Part shown: in pieces, positions 46,600-59,008 of the stretch
How the letters are laid out: each line of letters starts with the position of its first letter
How positions within the stretch are numbered: position 1 is the stretch's first letter
Assembly (NCBI GenBank): GCA_018466975.1
Contig: CM031562.1
Span: forward strand, 2,666,001-2,730,000
Length of the DNA: 64,000 bases
Direction of reading: 5' to 3'
From: Sparassis latifolia
Lineage: Eukaryota; Basidiomycota; Agaricomycetes; Polyporales; Sparassidaceae
Program-made: the position numbers and the translations under genes
Notes under the pieces: generated by a model
What the model was told of the DNA's origin: nothing
What the model saw: the letters and a program-made list of their open reading frames with translations, nothing else
The model's database searches: none

Positions 46600-49500
46600 C
46601 GAGAAGACGATGGGTGATGAGAAAGGCTAGATGTGATTCGAGAGACAAATGGATGGGCGCTCGGCCTGGAGGAGGACCAGGAACTGTCGGACAGGATCCG
46701 AAGCCGCGAAGAGTGCGAATGATGCGAAGAGGCTGTCACTGCTGTCGGAAGACTCTGGCAGACTGGTCTGTGCGCGAGCAGGGTTCTTCAACTGTTCTGA
46801 TCAACCACCACCACCTCTGCGCTTCCCATATCAAGTCCTCCCATCAGCCTGTCAATCTCCGCGATGTTCCCACGCCTCCGGCCATCACCGTAGTCCCCTC
46901 TCCCATCACCCGCCCCTCAGGGACCCCGCCGGTGTGCTGCAGTACCTGCATAAGCATTTCATTCCGGTTCCTTGCGGTCCTTCGTCCAGAGTGATGTTGC
47001 CACCCTCCGTGGTCCACCCTCTCTGCGCCATCAGCAGTGCATTAATACTGATCGCTCTCACTCCTTAACCGCCGTCCCTTGCGCCTCACACCTTATCACG
47101 ACGACCCTGACCCAGTGATTGTAAGATTCCATCCATTATCGATCTCAGATTATCTCTGCTCAGCGCCCACTGCAGTAGTGGCTCTCCCATATCCAATTCA
47201 TTGCTACGGCGGCGCGTAGCAGCTACAACAGCCATATGCTCCATTTGCCCACCCGGTCCAGTCCTGACAGAGAATGGAAGGGCCATGCATGGCATCCTCG
47301 TAAATTTCCAACCTTGCTATACTTACCGTCCTCACATCGATGATGATCCAATCATCTCCTCTTCCCAACTTCTCGGCGTTGGCATCTGATCGATGAACTC
47401 GGCGTGGCGCACTGTGTGCTCTCACGTCCAGTACAGTTTGCCTTGCCGTAACGAGCGCAGCCCCAGTTGTCTCGGGCAGTATCGACGCTCTACAGCATAC
47501 GCACACTTTGACGCGCCGCATGATGCTTCGTGTCCTCCCGCGATCCCTGCCTAGCGCCTACCACATCCACGTCGTTGTCTCCACTGCCCACGCCAGACAG
47601 TCAATTCGACGACACCGGATGCCTAACTGACGTCTGTGCAAGTACTGATGGCGTGCTCTCGGGCATCCGTAGCCTTCCATATTTGGCCCGTGCTCACAGG
47701 CCGCGTCACTCAGAGTCTACGGGTGAATACGACGACGTCTGTCACTGTGTCGGCGCCCGATTCGCATGGGACCGACGTGCACCAGACCCAGCTACCCAGC
47801 CGTTGGATTATTCTATAGAGAGACTACGTTTTCATGGCTTCTATGGAAATTTTCTCCGTAAATGGTGAGTTCGCCGTGCATTCTCACAAAATACCAGACA
47901 TCGTGTTGACAGCAGTATCTTGGGTCTTCACCGCAGCTCCCAGTTGGAACTCTGGGTTCCGCTGTTGCCGTATTCGACGACGACCGCAGCCAGATTGAAT
48001 TTTGCGGGGGCCTCGTCTATTCATATCTGATACCAGGTGAGCAAGGCGCGTTGAATTCAGCAACCAGTTATCGCTCACCTCCCGATCGATGGGCGCGTGC
48101 TCGTCGTGCGCTGCAGCGTACAGAGTATGATCCCCCACAGCTCACTTCATCAAATGTTGGTTTGGTCGTCGACGCATGCAGACACCCAGCGTCTACTTGA
48201 TAGTTTCTCGATGCGGCTCTCAGAATCTAGCATTGTTTCTCCGTCGCGGTTCCGGCGTCAGGAAGTTTCCTATCCGCAGGAGGATTCCTCAGTACACTTG
48301 AATCATACCCAGCCATCGCGGCGACTGATCTTGGCGCCACCGTCCCACCGCAGTAGGCAGTCCTTGCCTTTCTCCGCACCTACAAATCAGGTCGCCGAGC
48401 CAACTGAGCTCAGCCCACGGTGCCCAACAGATGGATGCCTGATAAAGTGTACAGTGTTGCAGCCTTCGTGATGAGGGGATGATGCTGGTGCTCGAACTTT
48501 GCTCTCGTCGAGAATAGAACATCTTCTTCCGCGAACCCACGCGCGCGCGCTTCAATCATCACTGATGGACCCGTACGTACACCGCAAGACACGGCAGGTG
48601 GTACTTGCGCAGGTTTCTCGCGGCCGCATGGGCCAACAGAAAGCGCGTCAAGATCGCACGGCGTCCCATGTAATCACGACGTGAGACGCGCAGAGACCAT
48701 TCAGAGACACGGATGGCCCGGCGCGGTACACATACATTGATATCCCGGAACTCCGCGTCGCAAACTCCAGCCGTGAAATGCACGGCAGACAGAGCGTGAT
48801 GGTAGGTCGTCGGCGGAGAAGACATACTAGGTCCTTCAAGGGCTGGAGAAATTTTTTTGCGCGGGCGGCAGTGCGGGCAGCGTTGGGAATGCGGCGCAGC
48901 GAGAATGATGCGAAAAATGCATTAAAGAATTCCGCTCGCATTTGGACTAATGGGAGGGGGACGCCACGAAGAAGGTCGTTACTTGCAGCGCGAGATTCGA
49001 TATTTCGTTGCAGTCCATGCATTATTAATTATGGAGGCAAGGTTCCTAAAAATTTGCGACCGAGAACGACGTCCAAATACACTGGGAAAATATGGAGTCC
49101 ATTTCTGACGCGTGGGTTTAATCTATGGTGAGTCACCGTACTGCCTAATTCAGCGTCCTCCCGCATTCCGCCATTGTCTAAGTTTGATTTATTTTTCTAC
49201 TCCTCGTTCTCTGTTATATCCGGCAAGAAAGGCATTCCACTGCTTCCGACCGTCGTTCACACGTACGCATCTGCCCTTTTCTTTGAAGTCTGATTTCCCC
49301 TGTCCCAGGTAGGATGGCGTCAAGGTGCAAATTACTATGTCAAATACGACACAATTATCGTGTTTCCCCAGAACCTCTGTGGTCCAACTAAGAGACACCC
49401 CATATTCGTCTCGGACATCAGCAAGTCCACATCCACATCCACAGCCGCCCCAGGCCCACCGTCCAAAATACCACGCAATTTATTTATCCGTTACTCCTCA

Positions 49501-52500
49501 AGAGTCCAATCCGATGCGCACCCACACCCCGGATTGCATCAGCATTAGTCCGCCTGATCTATCGACCTGGGGTCTCATTTCGTGTTGCTCCACTTTACGT
49601 TTGCGTTCCGCTTCGTTGGGTTTCGTGTGCCTGCATTTGGTCTGCCTTTCTTTTGGTTCTGTTGTTCTTTTGTTGCGCTAAAGGACCCTAGCAACCTCAG
49701 CATGATGATAGCCGGCACATGCATCGATCGCAAGTGCGTCCGCGAAGCGCCGTGGACATCACCGTACAGCCTGCAGTTGATGATGATTCCGCGCCAGCGA
49801 GCGTGAGCAGCTGACGGACTGTGCGTGCGGTGGGGCCAACTTGTGGTTGCCCCCCACTGGACGTCGACTCGGATTTTGTGACTGCATTTACCTACTCGCT
49901 GTTTGCGACTGAGATCGATTGGCCGAAATTCTGGTTTTATACTCCCGTCGTTGTGGTATGATTTATTCGCTACCCGGCATGAGACTTGCGTCAGTACCGT
50001 TCTTTTCCCGATGGTTGTAGCGGCGTTCTACAGGTGATGTGTCTGATGTGTCTGTCGTGCTCGAGTTATCGTGAGGTCACTCACCCGATTATTTTATCTG
50101 ATTTATCATTTATTTTCTGGACTCTTCGCCGATATCCGCAGAGTAAAATTCAGTTTGGAATCTGACTATCTATGGTTAACTCTGTACTCCTGTCAGCGTC
50201 CTTCACGAGGACGCCGTCTTCCTTCAGCCTTGGGTCCAGAACCTTCTTCAGAAGCCGGAATAAGGAACAACCGGATTGTTCTTGTAAACTACAAGATATG
50301 TATATGATACCTTGGAACCTACAGAGAACTCGATCTACCTGATATACCCGTCGAACTCAAATCTACGCCCGTAACCGAGGGATGGCACCACCGGTTGGTC
50401 GTGCTTCAGCAGAAGGACAGGTCAAGTGAAAGCTTACGCTGTCGCGTCGTTCTCGTGCACGCCCGAGTTGTCGTGAGGTCACTCACCCATTATTTTTTCT
50501 GGTTTATCATTCATTTCCTGGACTCTTCGCCGATGTCCCGAAGTAAAATTCAGTTTGAATCCGTCTATCTATGGTCAATTCTGCACTCCTGTCAGTGTCC
50601 TTCGCGAGGACGTCGTCTTCCTTCAGCCTTGGGTCCAGAATATTCTTCAGAAGCCGGAATAAGGAACAACTGGACTGTTCTTGGGATGCGAACTACAAGA
50701 TATGTATATGATACCTTTTAACCTACAGAGAACTCGATCCACCTGATATACCCGACGAACTCAAACCTACACCCGTAACCGAGGTATGGCACCGCCCGTG
50801 GGTGGTGCTGCGTCAGAAGTACAGGTCAAGTGAAGGATTACGCTGTTGCATCGTTCTCGTGGACGTACGCCTGTTCTCCATTCTTGGGATAAGAACGACT
50901 AGATACGATACCTTGCAATGCTGGACGCCACGAAGAGCTCCCTCGTCTACCCGAAGAACTCAAACCTACGCCTGTATCGGAGGTATGGCGCCACCGGTCA
51001 GTCGTGCTGGATCAGAATTACTGGGCTAGGTAAGGCTTACGCATTCGAGCTTTCTCGTCGATGTCCTTTCTCCGTTCTTCTCTCCATTCGGCTAGCCAGG
51101 TGCCGACACAGAGCCCGCGGTCGCGAATAGCCCTGGACATGGCTAGAGGAACGTCCGCCCAATGGATGTCGCGGAGCCGGCGAAGCTAACGCTTTCGAAA
51201 CCTTCTCGACGTCGCTGTGCCCGCATGTTTCTTCGGTTCACAGTGCGCGAACGAACACCTAGAGTCCCTGGTCGCTGACTGCCCTGTATAGTAGCGTGTT
51301 CGACTCATCTGCGCCGCGCACCTGGACAGACTCACCTCCCAGGATGCTGGCGGCGCACCTCGACATATCAATCTCATTCATCTCCACCCATTTATTTGCA
51401 GGGGCACGCGCCACCCGATCCGTCGAGTGCGACCCCGGTCATCAGTGTCACTTTAGGTGCGGTAGCATCTGCGTGGCCGGATCAGGCGCCCCTCCGATGA
51501 CTGCGCGCGAGGTCGTCGCCTGCGTTTCTTCGACCGACGGGATCGCCGCTTGCATTTGTGCGTCCGGTGTGGATCCGCCAGGACCCAAGGCTTCCCCACC
51601 ATTACCGCCGGGAATAGGTATCGTCTACTTCGATCTAGCTGCGAAGATGCTGACGGAGGAGACAGGCCTGACTAATATTGGGTCCATACTGATAGTGGTG
51701 ATGTGCGCTCCGTGGATTTAGCCTGTTCTAGATGGAGTGCTTGAATGTGCTGTGGAATGCGGTCTGCGGTTACAACGGCCATGGATGGCTGGTGGACTTA
51801 CAGCTTGGGCTGAGTCTATCCGGCGTGCAGGTATTCTGAGTCGTGGATGTATTAGAGGAAGCCCAGGCGGACTCGCGTCGTGGTCACACGAGTATGAGAA
51901 TAGAAGATTGCGCGTCCTTACGTGCATGTTGTATGTGCATGAGAAGCCTATTCTGGGCTCTTCGCCCACGAGGAAAGGTACCACGAACTCGTCCATGTTC
52001 GACAATGACGGTGTACTTCCACTTTTTCTGCCTTCCGCAAGTTCTGAGCCGAAGGTATACCGTTTTGCTTCTACGAAATCGGAAACGAAGACTCTGCATG
52101 CGCAATCAGGAAGGCTGCACTAGGAGAGTACTAGCGGTGCTAAATAACTCGTAAAAATTGCAACCTTCCGTACCTTACCTTAGTATCATCCTACACCTAC
52201 GTACACTTCCCATCTTCAAAGGTTCATCTGCGATCAAATTTTCTGCAAGTACTGTGCAGACTTGTATATACGATCAACGTTCAGTGGACTTTTACGTGCG
52301 GAAATTATTGGAGCGCATCATCAATCTGTGATCTCGATCCTTGCATCTGCCACTTCGGACTTTTGGCATTCACCACCTCCGCCTGCTAAGCCATATCCGC
52401 TCTAGCCCGTAAGTACATCCTTCACGACAGTGTATTCGATTCCAACAAGTTGCTGCACTGCTAGTTGGTCGTCCAATCGTACCCACAGCAAATTAAATTC

Positions 52501-52670
52501 TGACCGCGTCAAATCTGCGTTCGTTCATGCCTTTCACATTCCTTTCTGGCGAGGACGACTGAATCTTATCCAGACCTCATTCGCCTGGATACTAGAAGCA
52601 GCATTCCGCCTCATTTTAACCGAACATCACTAGTTACTTCCGATCGTCCGTACATTGTACAAAACCAAGC
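46600..52670. other. Long region without a supported gene
   Basis: Some frames look protein-like, for example the plus-strand frame near 48180-48420 (RLLDSFSMRLSESSIVSPSR), but none could be extended or identified. Tandem repeats occupy 50.05-51.06 kb. Confidence 0.4.
50057..51060 (+). repeat. Degenerate tandem array, ~407-bp unit
   Basis: Unit 1 (from about 50057) and unit 2 (from about 50466) align along their length: GTGAGGTCACTCACC, GGACTCTTCGCCGAT, CCTTCAGCCTTGGGTCCAGA, GAACTCGATC.ACCTGATATACCCG and CAGGTCAAGTGAA all recur. A third, internally deleted copy (from about 50820) keeps the last ~200 bp, and a faint fourth piece follows. One frame of the units reads ELDLPDIPVELKSTPVTE and ELDPPDIPDELKPTPVTE, so the array may derive from an exon. 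Confidence 0.8.
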
Positions 52671-53732
52671 ATGAATCAGATCGTCTCGCGAAAGAAGGGC
52701 TCCTCTGTGCCATCCGACCGAATCCCACCGCCTGTGAGGAGTCAGGCGAAGAACAAGGGAAGCGGCAAGCAGGCAGAGCCGCTGAAGAGCAAGGAGGTAC
52801 GCAGGCTCGAAGGCTTGCGGGACGTACTCGTCGGCGCGACGCTGCGCGAGCCAGATCCCAAAGGTGGATGTTTTTGCCAAGGTATGTCGCATAGCCACTG
52901 CATTTTTGGCGAAGTATCACTTCAAGAATACGTGGTGGTGTGGTGGTGTGGTGTAGGCACGTATGCATATCCCCCAGAATGCACTTGGCCTGTGGCCAGT
53001 TTGCCGGGCATTCCGAGTATCCCACCCCTAGGTGGAGGGAAACTCGTCCTACGTGCCGAACCACCGCGTATTCATTGAGAAATACGTAGTTGAATATGCA
53101 GGATAATTTCTACTCGCATCGCATGATAGTAAATTTGATTTTCCCTCATTGTAGCGCAAATGCATGTGCTATCCCCGTACTCGCCCATATGTCAAAATTG
53201 CGGTCTCGTTCTGTGCGAGCTCCATTTACCGCTTTATGCCTGCCCGCATTGCAAGTCGCCGCTCCTCACTCCCGCGGCAAGGGATGGTCTGGTCACCATG
53301 CTCGAGACACAAATAACGGATACCCTCGCGAAGGAGCAAGACGAACGGGAGCGACTGCTGCAGGAGGCGCGCGTCGCAGCCGGGGCATTCCCGGCCTTAA
53401 CAGCCGCTGCTGCGCCGCCCACGGACACGCTATCCAGCCACCCTACAAATCAGACCCACAAGATCCTCTCGCTCAACTCGAAGACGAAGAAGGTCACCGT
53501 GTCGTCGTTCACGTCGCCCGCCAAGTCTCGCTCGGCGTCGCGCGATCGCGCGGCGAAGGAGGCAGATAAGGAGCAGGCGAGGCGCGTTCCCCCACCCCCA
53601 CCAGAGGTTGAGTTCGTGAAAGCGGCACCTGACCCGCTGCGCCCGTGGGCAAACCTGCGCGGGACGAGCGTGACTTACGTTCCTGCGCCCAAGGTGATGG
53701 CAATCCTCGGCCCGAAGAGCAGCTCGAGCTGA
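52671..53732 (+). CDS. ASC-1/TRIP4-type C2HC5 zinc-finger protein (Rqt4-like)
   Basis: Exons 52671-52881 and 53155-53732 give 262 aa. The C2HC5 zinc-finger domain is plain at residues ~66-110: CFCQ at the end of exon 1 joins to the His of MHVLSPYSPICQNCG, then LCELHLPLYACPHC. In animals this domain marks activating signal cointegrator 1 (TRIP4). In yeast it marks Rqt4, a subunit of the complex that splits stalled ribosomes with the helicase Slh1 and Cue3. A short protein of this size fits the fungal Rqt4 type. After the finger come a coiled-coil-like acidic/basic stretch (LAKEQDERERLLQEAR) and a basic, Ser-rich tail ending PAPKVMAILGPKSSSS. The 273-nt intron is long for this genome and includes a GTGGT-rich stretch. 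Confidence 0.82.
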
Positions 53733-54233
53733 CGGAAGTCCAAGGCGAAGGAGAACCAGGACGGCTAACTTCGCATGGGATGATAGGTGGGCTATCTCCG
53801 AGTGTGAAATTCCGACCGACGAAGAGGTAAGTTTCAAGTACTGTTAGTAAGGCGGGGAGTAACGGTCTCACAATTATCTGGCTGTGCCTGACGGATGCAG
53901 TGCGTGTATTCATGATATGTCCAAGCGCGTGTGGAGGAGCTGGGAAGGTAAACGTTGTACGAGACATCACATTACACCAGTTCGCTTGGAATGCCCACGG
54001 TGATGTGCAATGCGATCAGTTCATCATAGTTGATAACGTTTGCACTCCTGCACCCATCCACCGCATCTCGCCTTCGCCGCACCGTTCCGACTGTGGAAGA
54101 ACCGCATACCCGCACAATACATCCCATTCGTTCGTCCCATCACCACTGACATGATGCATCAGATCGAAGTCGGCGAGTGTCGAACGCGAAGAGTTCGCAC
54201 GCGAAGAAGTCGCCGAAAGCACACCGCTAGCAG
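53733..54233. other. Intergenic between convergent genes
   Basis: Lies between the 3' ends of the Rqt4-like gene and the coiled-coil gene. Nothing recognised. Confidence 0.4.
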
Positions 54234-56408
54234 TCAGCCGCCATCCCCGTCGCCGCGCTGCTGTTCGCCATCAGGTTCTGGTTCTTCGCTCGCCTCCACC
54301 ATCTCCCTGAGCTGCCCCACGAATTCCCGCAGCTCCCGTAGTGCCTCGTCGCGCTCCTCGAGTTCCATGCGAGCGAGCGCCAGTTCGCGCTCAATTTCGT
54401 CTAATCGGCCGGCAGCATCTCCTTCTGCCTGTCGCGGAGGTCGAGGGGAAGCTGCTGTGGGAAATACTATTTGTGGATTAGGTAGCGATGGGGGTGTAGA
54501 TGAGGCTAAAGAAGGGGATGGCGGCAGTGGGATGTACAGGGAACTCCGACACTCGTCCGTCCTATGGTTGTCGTCCACCTGCAGAGAAATGATCGTCGGC
54601 TGGAGTGGCGTCGCGAGCTCCATTGAAACCTCTGCCTTATCGTCGTCCAGAATGTCTGTGAGGGCTGTATTCGTTTTCTCAGGTACAGACTGTCTATTAG
54701 CGTGAGGTGCTGCTGAGATGGTCACGGAATGCTCGAGAGTGACTGTTGACAATGCCTGCTGTAATGTCTCGATCTCCCTCTGGAGTTCATCTTCCCGCTT
54801 CTTCCATGAGTCTCGTACCGCGTCCAGCTCGTGGCGCAAGGCGTCCTCAGAACGCACCAGCCTACAAAAATTAGATTCAGAAACCGCTGGCATCCACAGG
54901 ATCACGATTACGAACCGCGTGTACTCTTCCTCGGTGTGCGAAGGCTGTCTCAGATGAATTTGGGGGTTCCCGCCTGTCCCTGAGTCGTGATCCTTCTATC
55001 AAGGGCAGGGTCAGACACAATTCGTGGAAGTTCCCGTAAATAAAAAGAAGGCAAACCTTGCGCCCCTCTACCAGCACAGCTCCGAGAGTATCGCGTTCGG
55101 TTTTGAACCTGTCAATTTCTGTCGCGAAGGCTTTGATTTGTTCTTCGAGCCGTACAAGCACCAGAGTTTGACCAGGAGATGCATGCGGCGAAGGGTTCGC
55201 AATATTCTGAGCAAGACTGTAAGGTGATGGTGATGCCTGTGTGGATTGGACAAACGGTGGCAGCCCAGGAGACGATGGCGGCAGTGCGGGAGTGGATGGA
55301 CTATTGAGCCTCGGCGAATCATGAGCTTGGGATGGAAACATCCCAACGTGGTCTCTGGGGCCAGCGAAGGTGTGAAATCTGTCAACCGGCACAGGTTGAG
55401 GCTCTGGAGTGTTTTGTGCTTGACGGGCTTTCTCGAGCTGCAGGTATTGATATGTACGTGTGAGATGTGATGAGAAGAAGATGCTCACGGTCTCAACCAG
55501 TTCTTTCACTTCGATCTCTAGGGCATGATTTTTTGCAGCGGTAATTTCGAGGACTTTAATCGCCTCTTCGCGTGTGAACATGGCCACTGCAGGTGGCAGT
55601 TTGTCCTCCGTCGACATTTGCGTCGTCAATCGGAGACTTGAGGGACCTGCTGTAGGCTGATCATGACATGGGTGAACAATGCACGTCTCGAGTTCTGCCT
55701 CCCTACGAGCGAGTTGCGCATTCAGCGAGATAAGGTCAGACTCGGCCTGATCCCGCGTTTGCACATGCGCACGCCGTTCGGCATCGAGTTCAAGTTGGAG
55801 AGAGGCCACAACGGCGGATGCGTACATCTGCAGTACCTTGGCATCACCGGAGGGAAACGGGCCTTGCTGCTCATGCAATGGCTCTGCAACGGGCGAGGGT
55901 GTGCAATGCTCAGATCGATGGTGTGGACAAAAGTCGGACGGACAGACCAAGAGGGCTCGTAAGGTGAATCTGACTGCGGGGCCACAAGGCATAGTCTTTC
56001 GAAAGCTCGACTACGATAGATACGGACATAAGCGTTGAGTACGACTAGCGCTCCTCTCCCTGCTGACCCACCTTTCTCGAGCAGCACCGACGTGATCTCC
56101 TCCATCTCGTCTCGCTTCGCCTCAGCCCGCTTGAGGTCTTCCAAATAGTGGTCTAGCTTTGTGCTAAGTCGCTCTATTGCCCGTCGCTCGGCTTTGAGTT
56201 CTCGTGAATGCGCCGTGCGAAGAGCGTCCATGGCGTCGAGCGTGGACAATAGGCGAGCGTGCATTTGTGATGTGTGTGCGGCATGCACTTCAATCTGCGC
56301 CTCGAGCATGGCAATCTGTAACTCGGTCAAAATTCTGCTAGAAGCTTTAACGATCCGACTCACATGTTCGTCTTTTTCTGCAGCATCCCGGTGTTGTTTG
56401 TTCCCCAT
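54234..56408 (-). CDS. Coiled-coil protein of unknown function
   Basis: Exons 56408-56072, 55883-55489, 55437-55057, 54995-54916 and 54861-54234 give 606 aa. Long coiled-coil segments lie at residues ~10-110 (TELQIAMLEAQIEVHAAH; RLSTKLDHYLEDLKRAEAKR), ~130-175 (SLQLELDAERRAHVQTRDQA), ~215-245, ~340-370 (LVRLEEQIKAFATEIDRFK), ~400-440 (RHELDAVRDSWKKREDELQ) and ~555-590 (RELALARMELEERDEALREL), separated by Pro/Ser-rich linkers. No catalytic or membrane feature is visible. The first intron (188 nt) is longer than the others (51-61 nt). The overall design suggests a structural, tethering or cytoskeletal protein; that is inference. The start is the first ATG, and MGNK could be an N-myristoylation-type start. 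Confidence 0.8.
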
Positions 56409-56625
56409 AGATATAGTGTAAGGCCTGATAACCAAGAAATAGAGGCAGATGATATATATTTATCCCAAGATACAACGTTCAGCGAGCAGAGCACATTAAG
56501 CAATAAAGTTATAGCAGGAGAGCAAAGCAAGCAGCGAGTAGAACGAATAATGGAGTGCCAGTGGCACTAGCGCAAATAGAAGGCAACAGTGCTAGTATCA
56601 TGAGCCATATTGCTCCTTATAGCGT

Positions 56626-56722
56626 GGCCCAATGGTCTAGTAGTATGATTCGCGCTTCGGGTTTGTCCACCTGTCATTGGGTTAATTGCGCGAGGTCCCG
56701 GGTTCAATTCCCGGTTGGGCCC
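56626..56722 (+). tRNA. tRNA-Pro(CGG) with a 25-nt intron
   Basis: Acceptor arms GGCCCAA and TTGGGCC pair perfectly, followed by discriminator C. The anticodon stem CGCGC (56651-56655) pairs with GCGCG (56688-56692). The loop is TTCGGG plus T after removal of an intron at 56662-56686, giving anticodon CGG. The intron sits one base 3' of the anticodon, the canonical nuclear position. The T arm is CCGGG-TTCAATT-CCCGG. Confidence 0.93.
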
Positions 56723-56736
56723 GTTCATTTTGACTC

Positions 56737-56741
56737 TTTTT
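56737..56741 (+). terminator. RNA polymerase III oligo-T terminator
   Basis: Five T, with an earlier run of four at 56728-56731, downstream of tRNA-Pro. Confidence 0.6.
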
Positions 56742-58924
56742 CAAGTTACAGACCGCGTGCAGTACGATGGCGCATTTTGTATTCATCAGATTGATATGGA
56801 CAAATGTTTGCGATGATGCTGAGACAAAATGTTCGTGTTCATTCACAGCTTAACTCGGAACTTAAGATTGTTTGAGATCGCGTTCAAATCGTGAGTGACT
56901 CCTTTAACTGCAGTAGTCGAGCTCGACTTTGAGCATTCACTGGATTTCTTCACACTACGCACGCATCTACTACCCTTTCCCATGTCTCTTGGAGCACGTT
57001 GACCATCACAGAATCTCATGCAGCCTACCATACTCGGGATGAAGACACGTGTGATTGCATACACAGCCGCATCACCGCTGCTGAAGATGCCTGCTCCGGG
57101 ACAAATTTTGCAAACTCCGGAATAGTGCTAGGGCGATTATATACTACCGTGACAGGTGGACTTATTTCACGACCAAGCTATCATGTAATCCCTTGTAAGT
57201 ACCTTCAGCACACCAGAGGCTTATCGATGTTGACTTGTACCATACACTGGCAGGAACCCGAGGAAGAGATGAGTCTCCCATCAATATCATACGTCTTTCA
57301 ATAGTTGGAATTCCATGCTCACAGTATGTGACAGTCGGCAACCAATAAAGTCAGAATAGCAATTATTCAAGACAAGGTAGGGTCCTGAACCGGAGGTCAC
57401 GGAAGGTATTGAGATATTCTAATAGGTCTATCCATCCCAGACTGGGAGTGATGATGAACACGGAGAGTATACAGACGAGACGGAATCGACGAGTCTTACT
57501 TGTGCATATACCCAGGTAGCCGTGCAATTTGTGATGCCTCTCTACAGTCATACGGTGAAATTTGTGAGTCACGGAGCGAACGGTGCATAGACTTATACCT
57601 GCGCTGCACGTCAATCAGGTCGAGAGTAAGATGCTTCTGGTACATTTCATGGCCTTTTCTTCATCCTTCTCATTTAGATTAAACTGGAACAACGGAGTAC
57701 ACGTTACGAAGCAATCACCGATTCAGTCTAAGGTGCAGCAAGTCCTCACTACCTATCGGTCTGTACTGTCGCTGCATTTCAACCATAGCATAATCCTGAG
57801 GTCGGTACCCGCAAGCTATGACCGAGGAGAGCTCTTATAATGTCAACCCTCTTTACAGATTGAAACTGCCTGATGACTTCTACCTACCACTCGAACCACT
57901 CTGGACATAGCCTGAAGTCTCACTTGCTGTTTGTGTGTTCACTCTATTCTGTTCTCTCCTTTCTTCATGCCCCTAAGTCGTCTTCTGAGAGGCTGCTGTT
58001 TGTCCCTCTATGTGCCACCTGTACCACTTCTGCAAATCCTTCTGCATCGGTTTGGTGCCTCTGTTATTTGTGCGTTATGATCCCATTTACCTTAATAGAA
58101 CGGCAAAGCTGCTGATGAACTTTGTTTGTAGCAACTGTACACTCAATGACTCAGGGTGCTTTTTTTGTCGATGTATCTCCACATTGTCTGGTGGTCTCTC
58201 AGCTTCTCGACTGTCCTTCAGAACTTTCGATATTTGCAGGAACTCTAAACGCTTTGTTCGTCTCTCCATCGAAGGATTTCCAATGATCCCAGCCACCAAG
58301 CCTGAACCAGTCCCTCTCTTTCATAATCTCCCCACCGGTCGTACTGGACGAATTCCAGCTGACGGGAGGCCTTCTGTGGTGCCTGGCTGACTATTGTGAC
58401 TCTCTGCGCTGGCGAAGCTTACGACCTCAGGCTTCCCGGAAGTTCCGGGGAGCCTGAGGTCGTACCTTTAGTCCCATGATCATGACTGTTGCCTTGTCCA
58501 TTGTGCCCTCAGAGGGCATTGTTCACCAGTCACGGCAGTATCCTTACCGAACTGAGTCCAGACCAATTCATCACAGCAGAAGTGCTACAGGGTCTCTAAC
58601 ACATGTAATTTCGGATTCCATCAAAGACCATACGCCCGACTAAACATATAGATTCCGCGCCACTGTCGGACGTCACTGCTTAGGCGCTCATGCGCCGCTG
58701 GAAGTATGATTAATTCCGCGATCCCGATCTACACTTCGATGTGGTTCGCGCGTAGGTTCCATTGTCTGCTGCATTGTGGAGGGTTTCTCCGAAGAGACTC
58801 GCTGACTTCAAGTCGAGTTGATTAGGCTTGTGGCCCTAGGGATGGGTGGTCTTGTGGCGAACCAAAGCGGGCCTGGTCCTGCGCTTGTGCACTCCGCAAT
58901 CTCGGTGGCGCAGCCGTCGAAGCG
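56742..58924. other. Intergenic, no supported gene
   Basis: Only short frames. The one striking element is the near-perfect hairpin at 58421-58463. Confidence 0.45.
58421..58463. repeat. Near-perfect 21-bp inverted repeat
   Basis: ACGACCTCAGGCTTCCCGGA plus A at 58421-58441 pairs with 58443-58463 with a single mismatch and a one-base centre. Such a long, almost loopless palindrome is unusual. Confidence 0.9.
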
Positions 58925-58931
58925 TATAAAA
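58925..58931 (+). promoter_or_regulatory. TATA box of zinc-finger gene E
   Basis: TATAAAA 84 nt upstream of the start codon at 59009, matching the spacing of paralogues A and C. Confidence 0.6.
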
Positions 58932-59008
58932 CAGGCCAGCTTCCTTGCCCCATCTTCATTCGTGCGACACCTTCACCTTTTGGTTGGTTTAACCAAATTC
59001 AATACCCA

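Noticed and set aside
46287..46739. Pro-rich minus-strand frame upstream of the GATA gene as an extra 5' exon
   Set aside because: A TATA-like box sits inside it and no ATG follows until 46271, so it is better read as promoter and 5' leader, although a longer transcript cannot be excluded.
51296..51721. Plus-strand 141-aa frame with several Cys (CDPGHQCHFRCG)
   Set aside because: No regular metal-binding spacing, no splice partners and no similarity to the zinc-finger paralogues.
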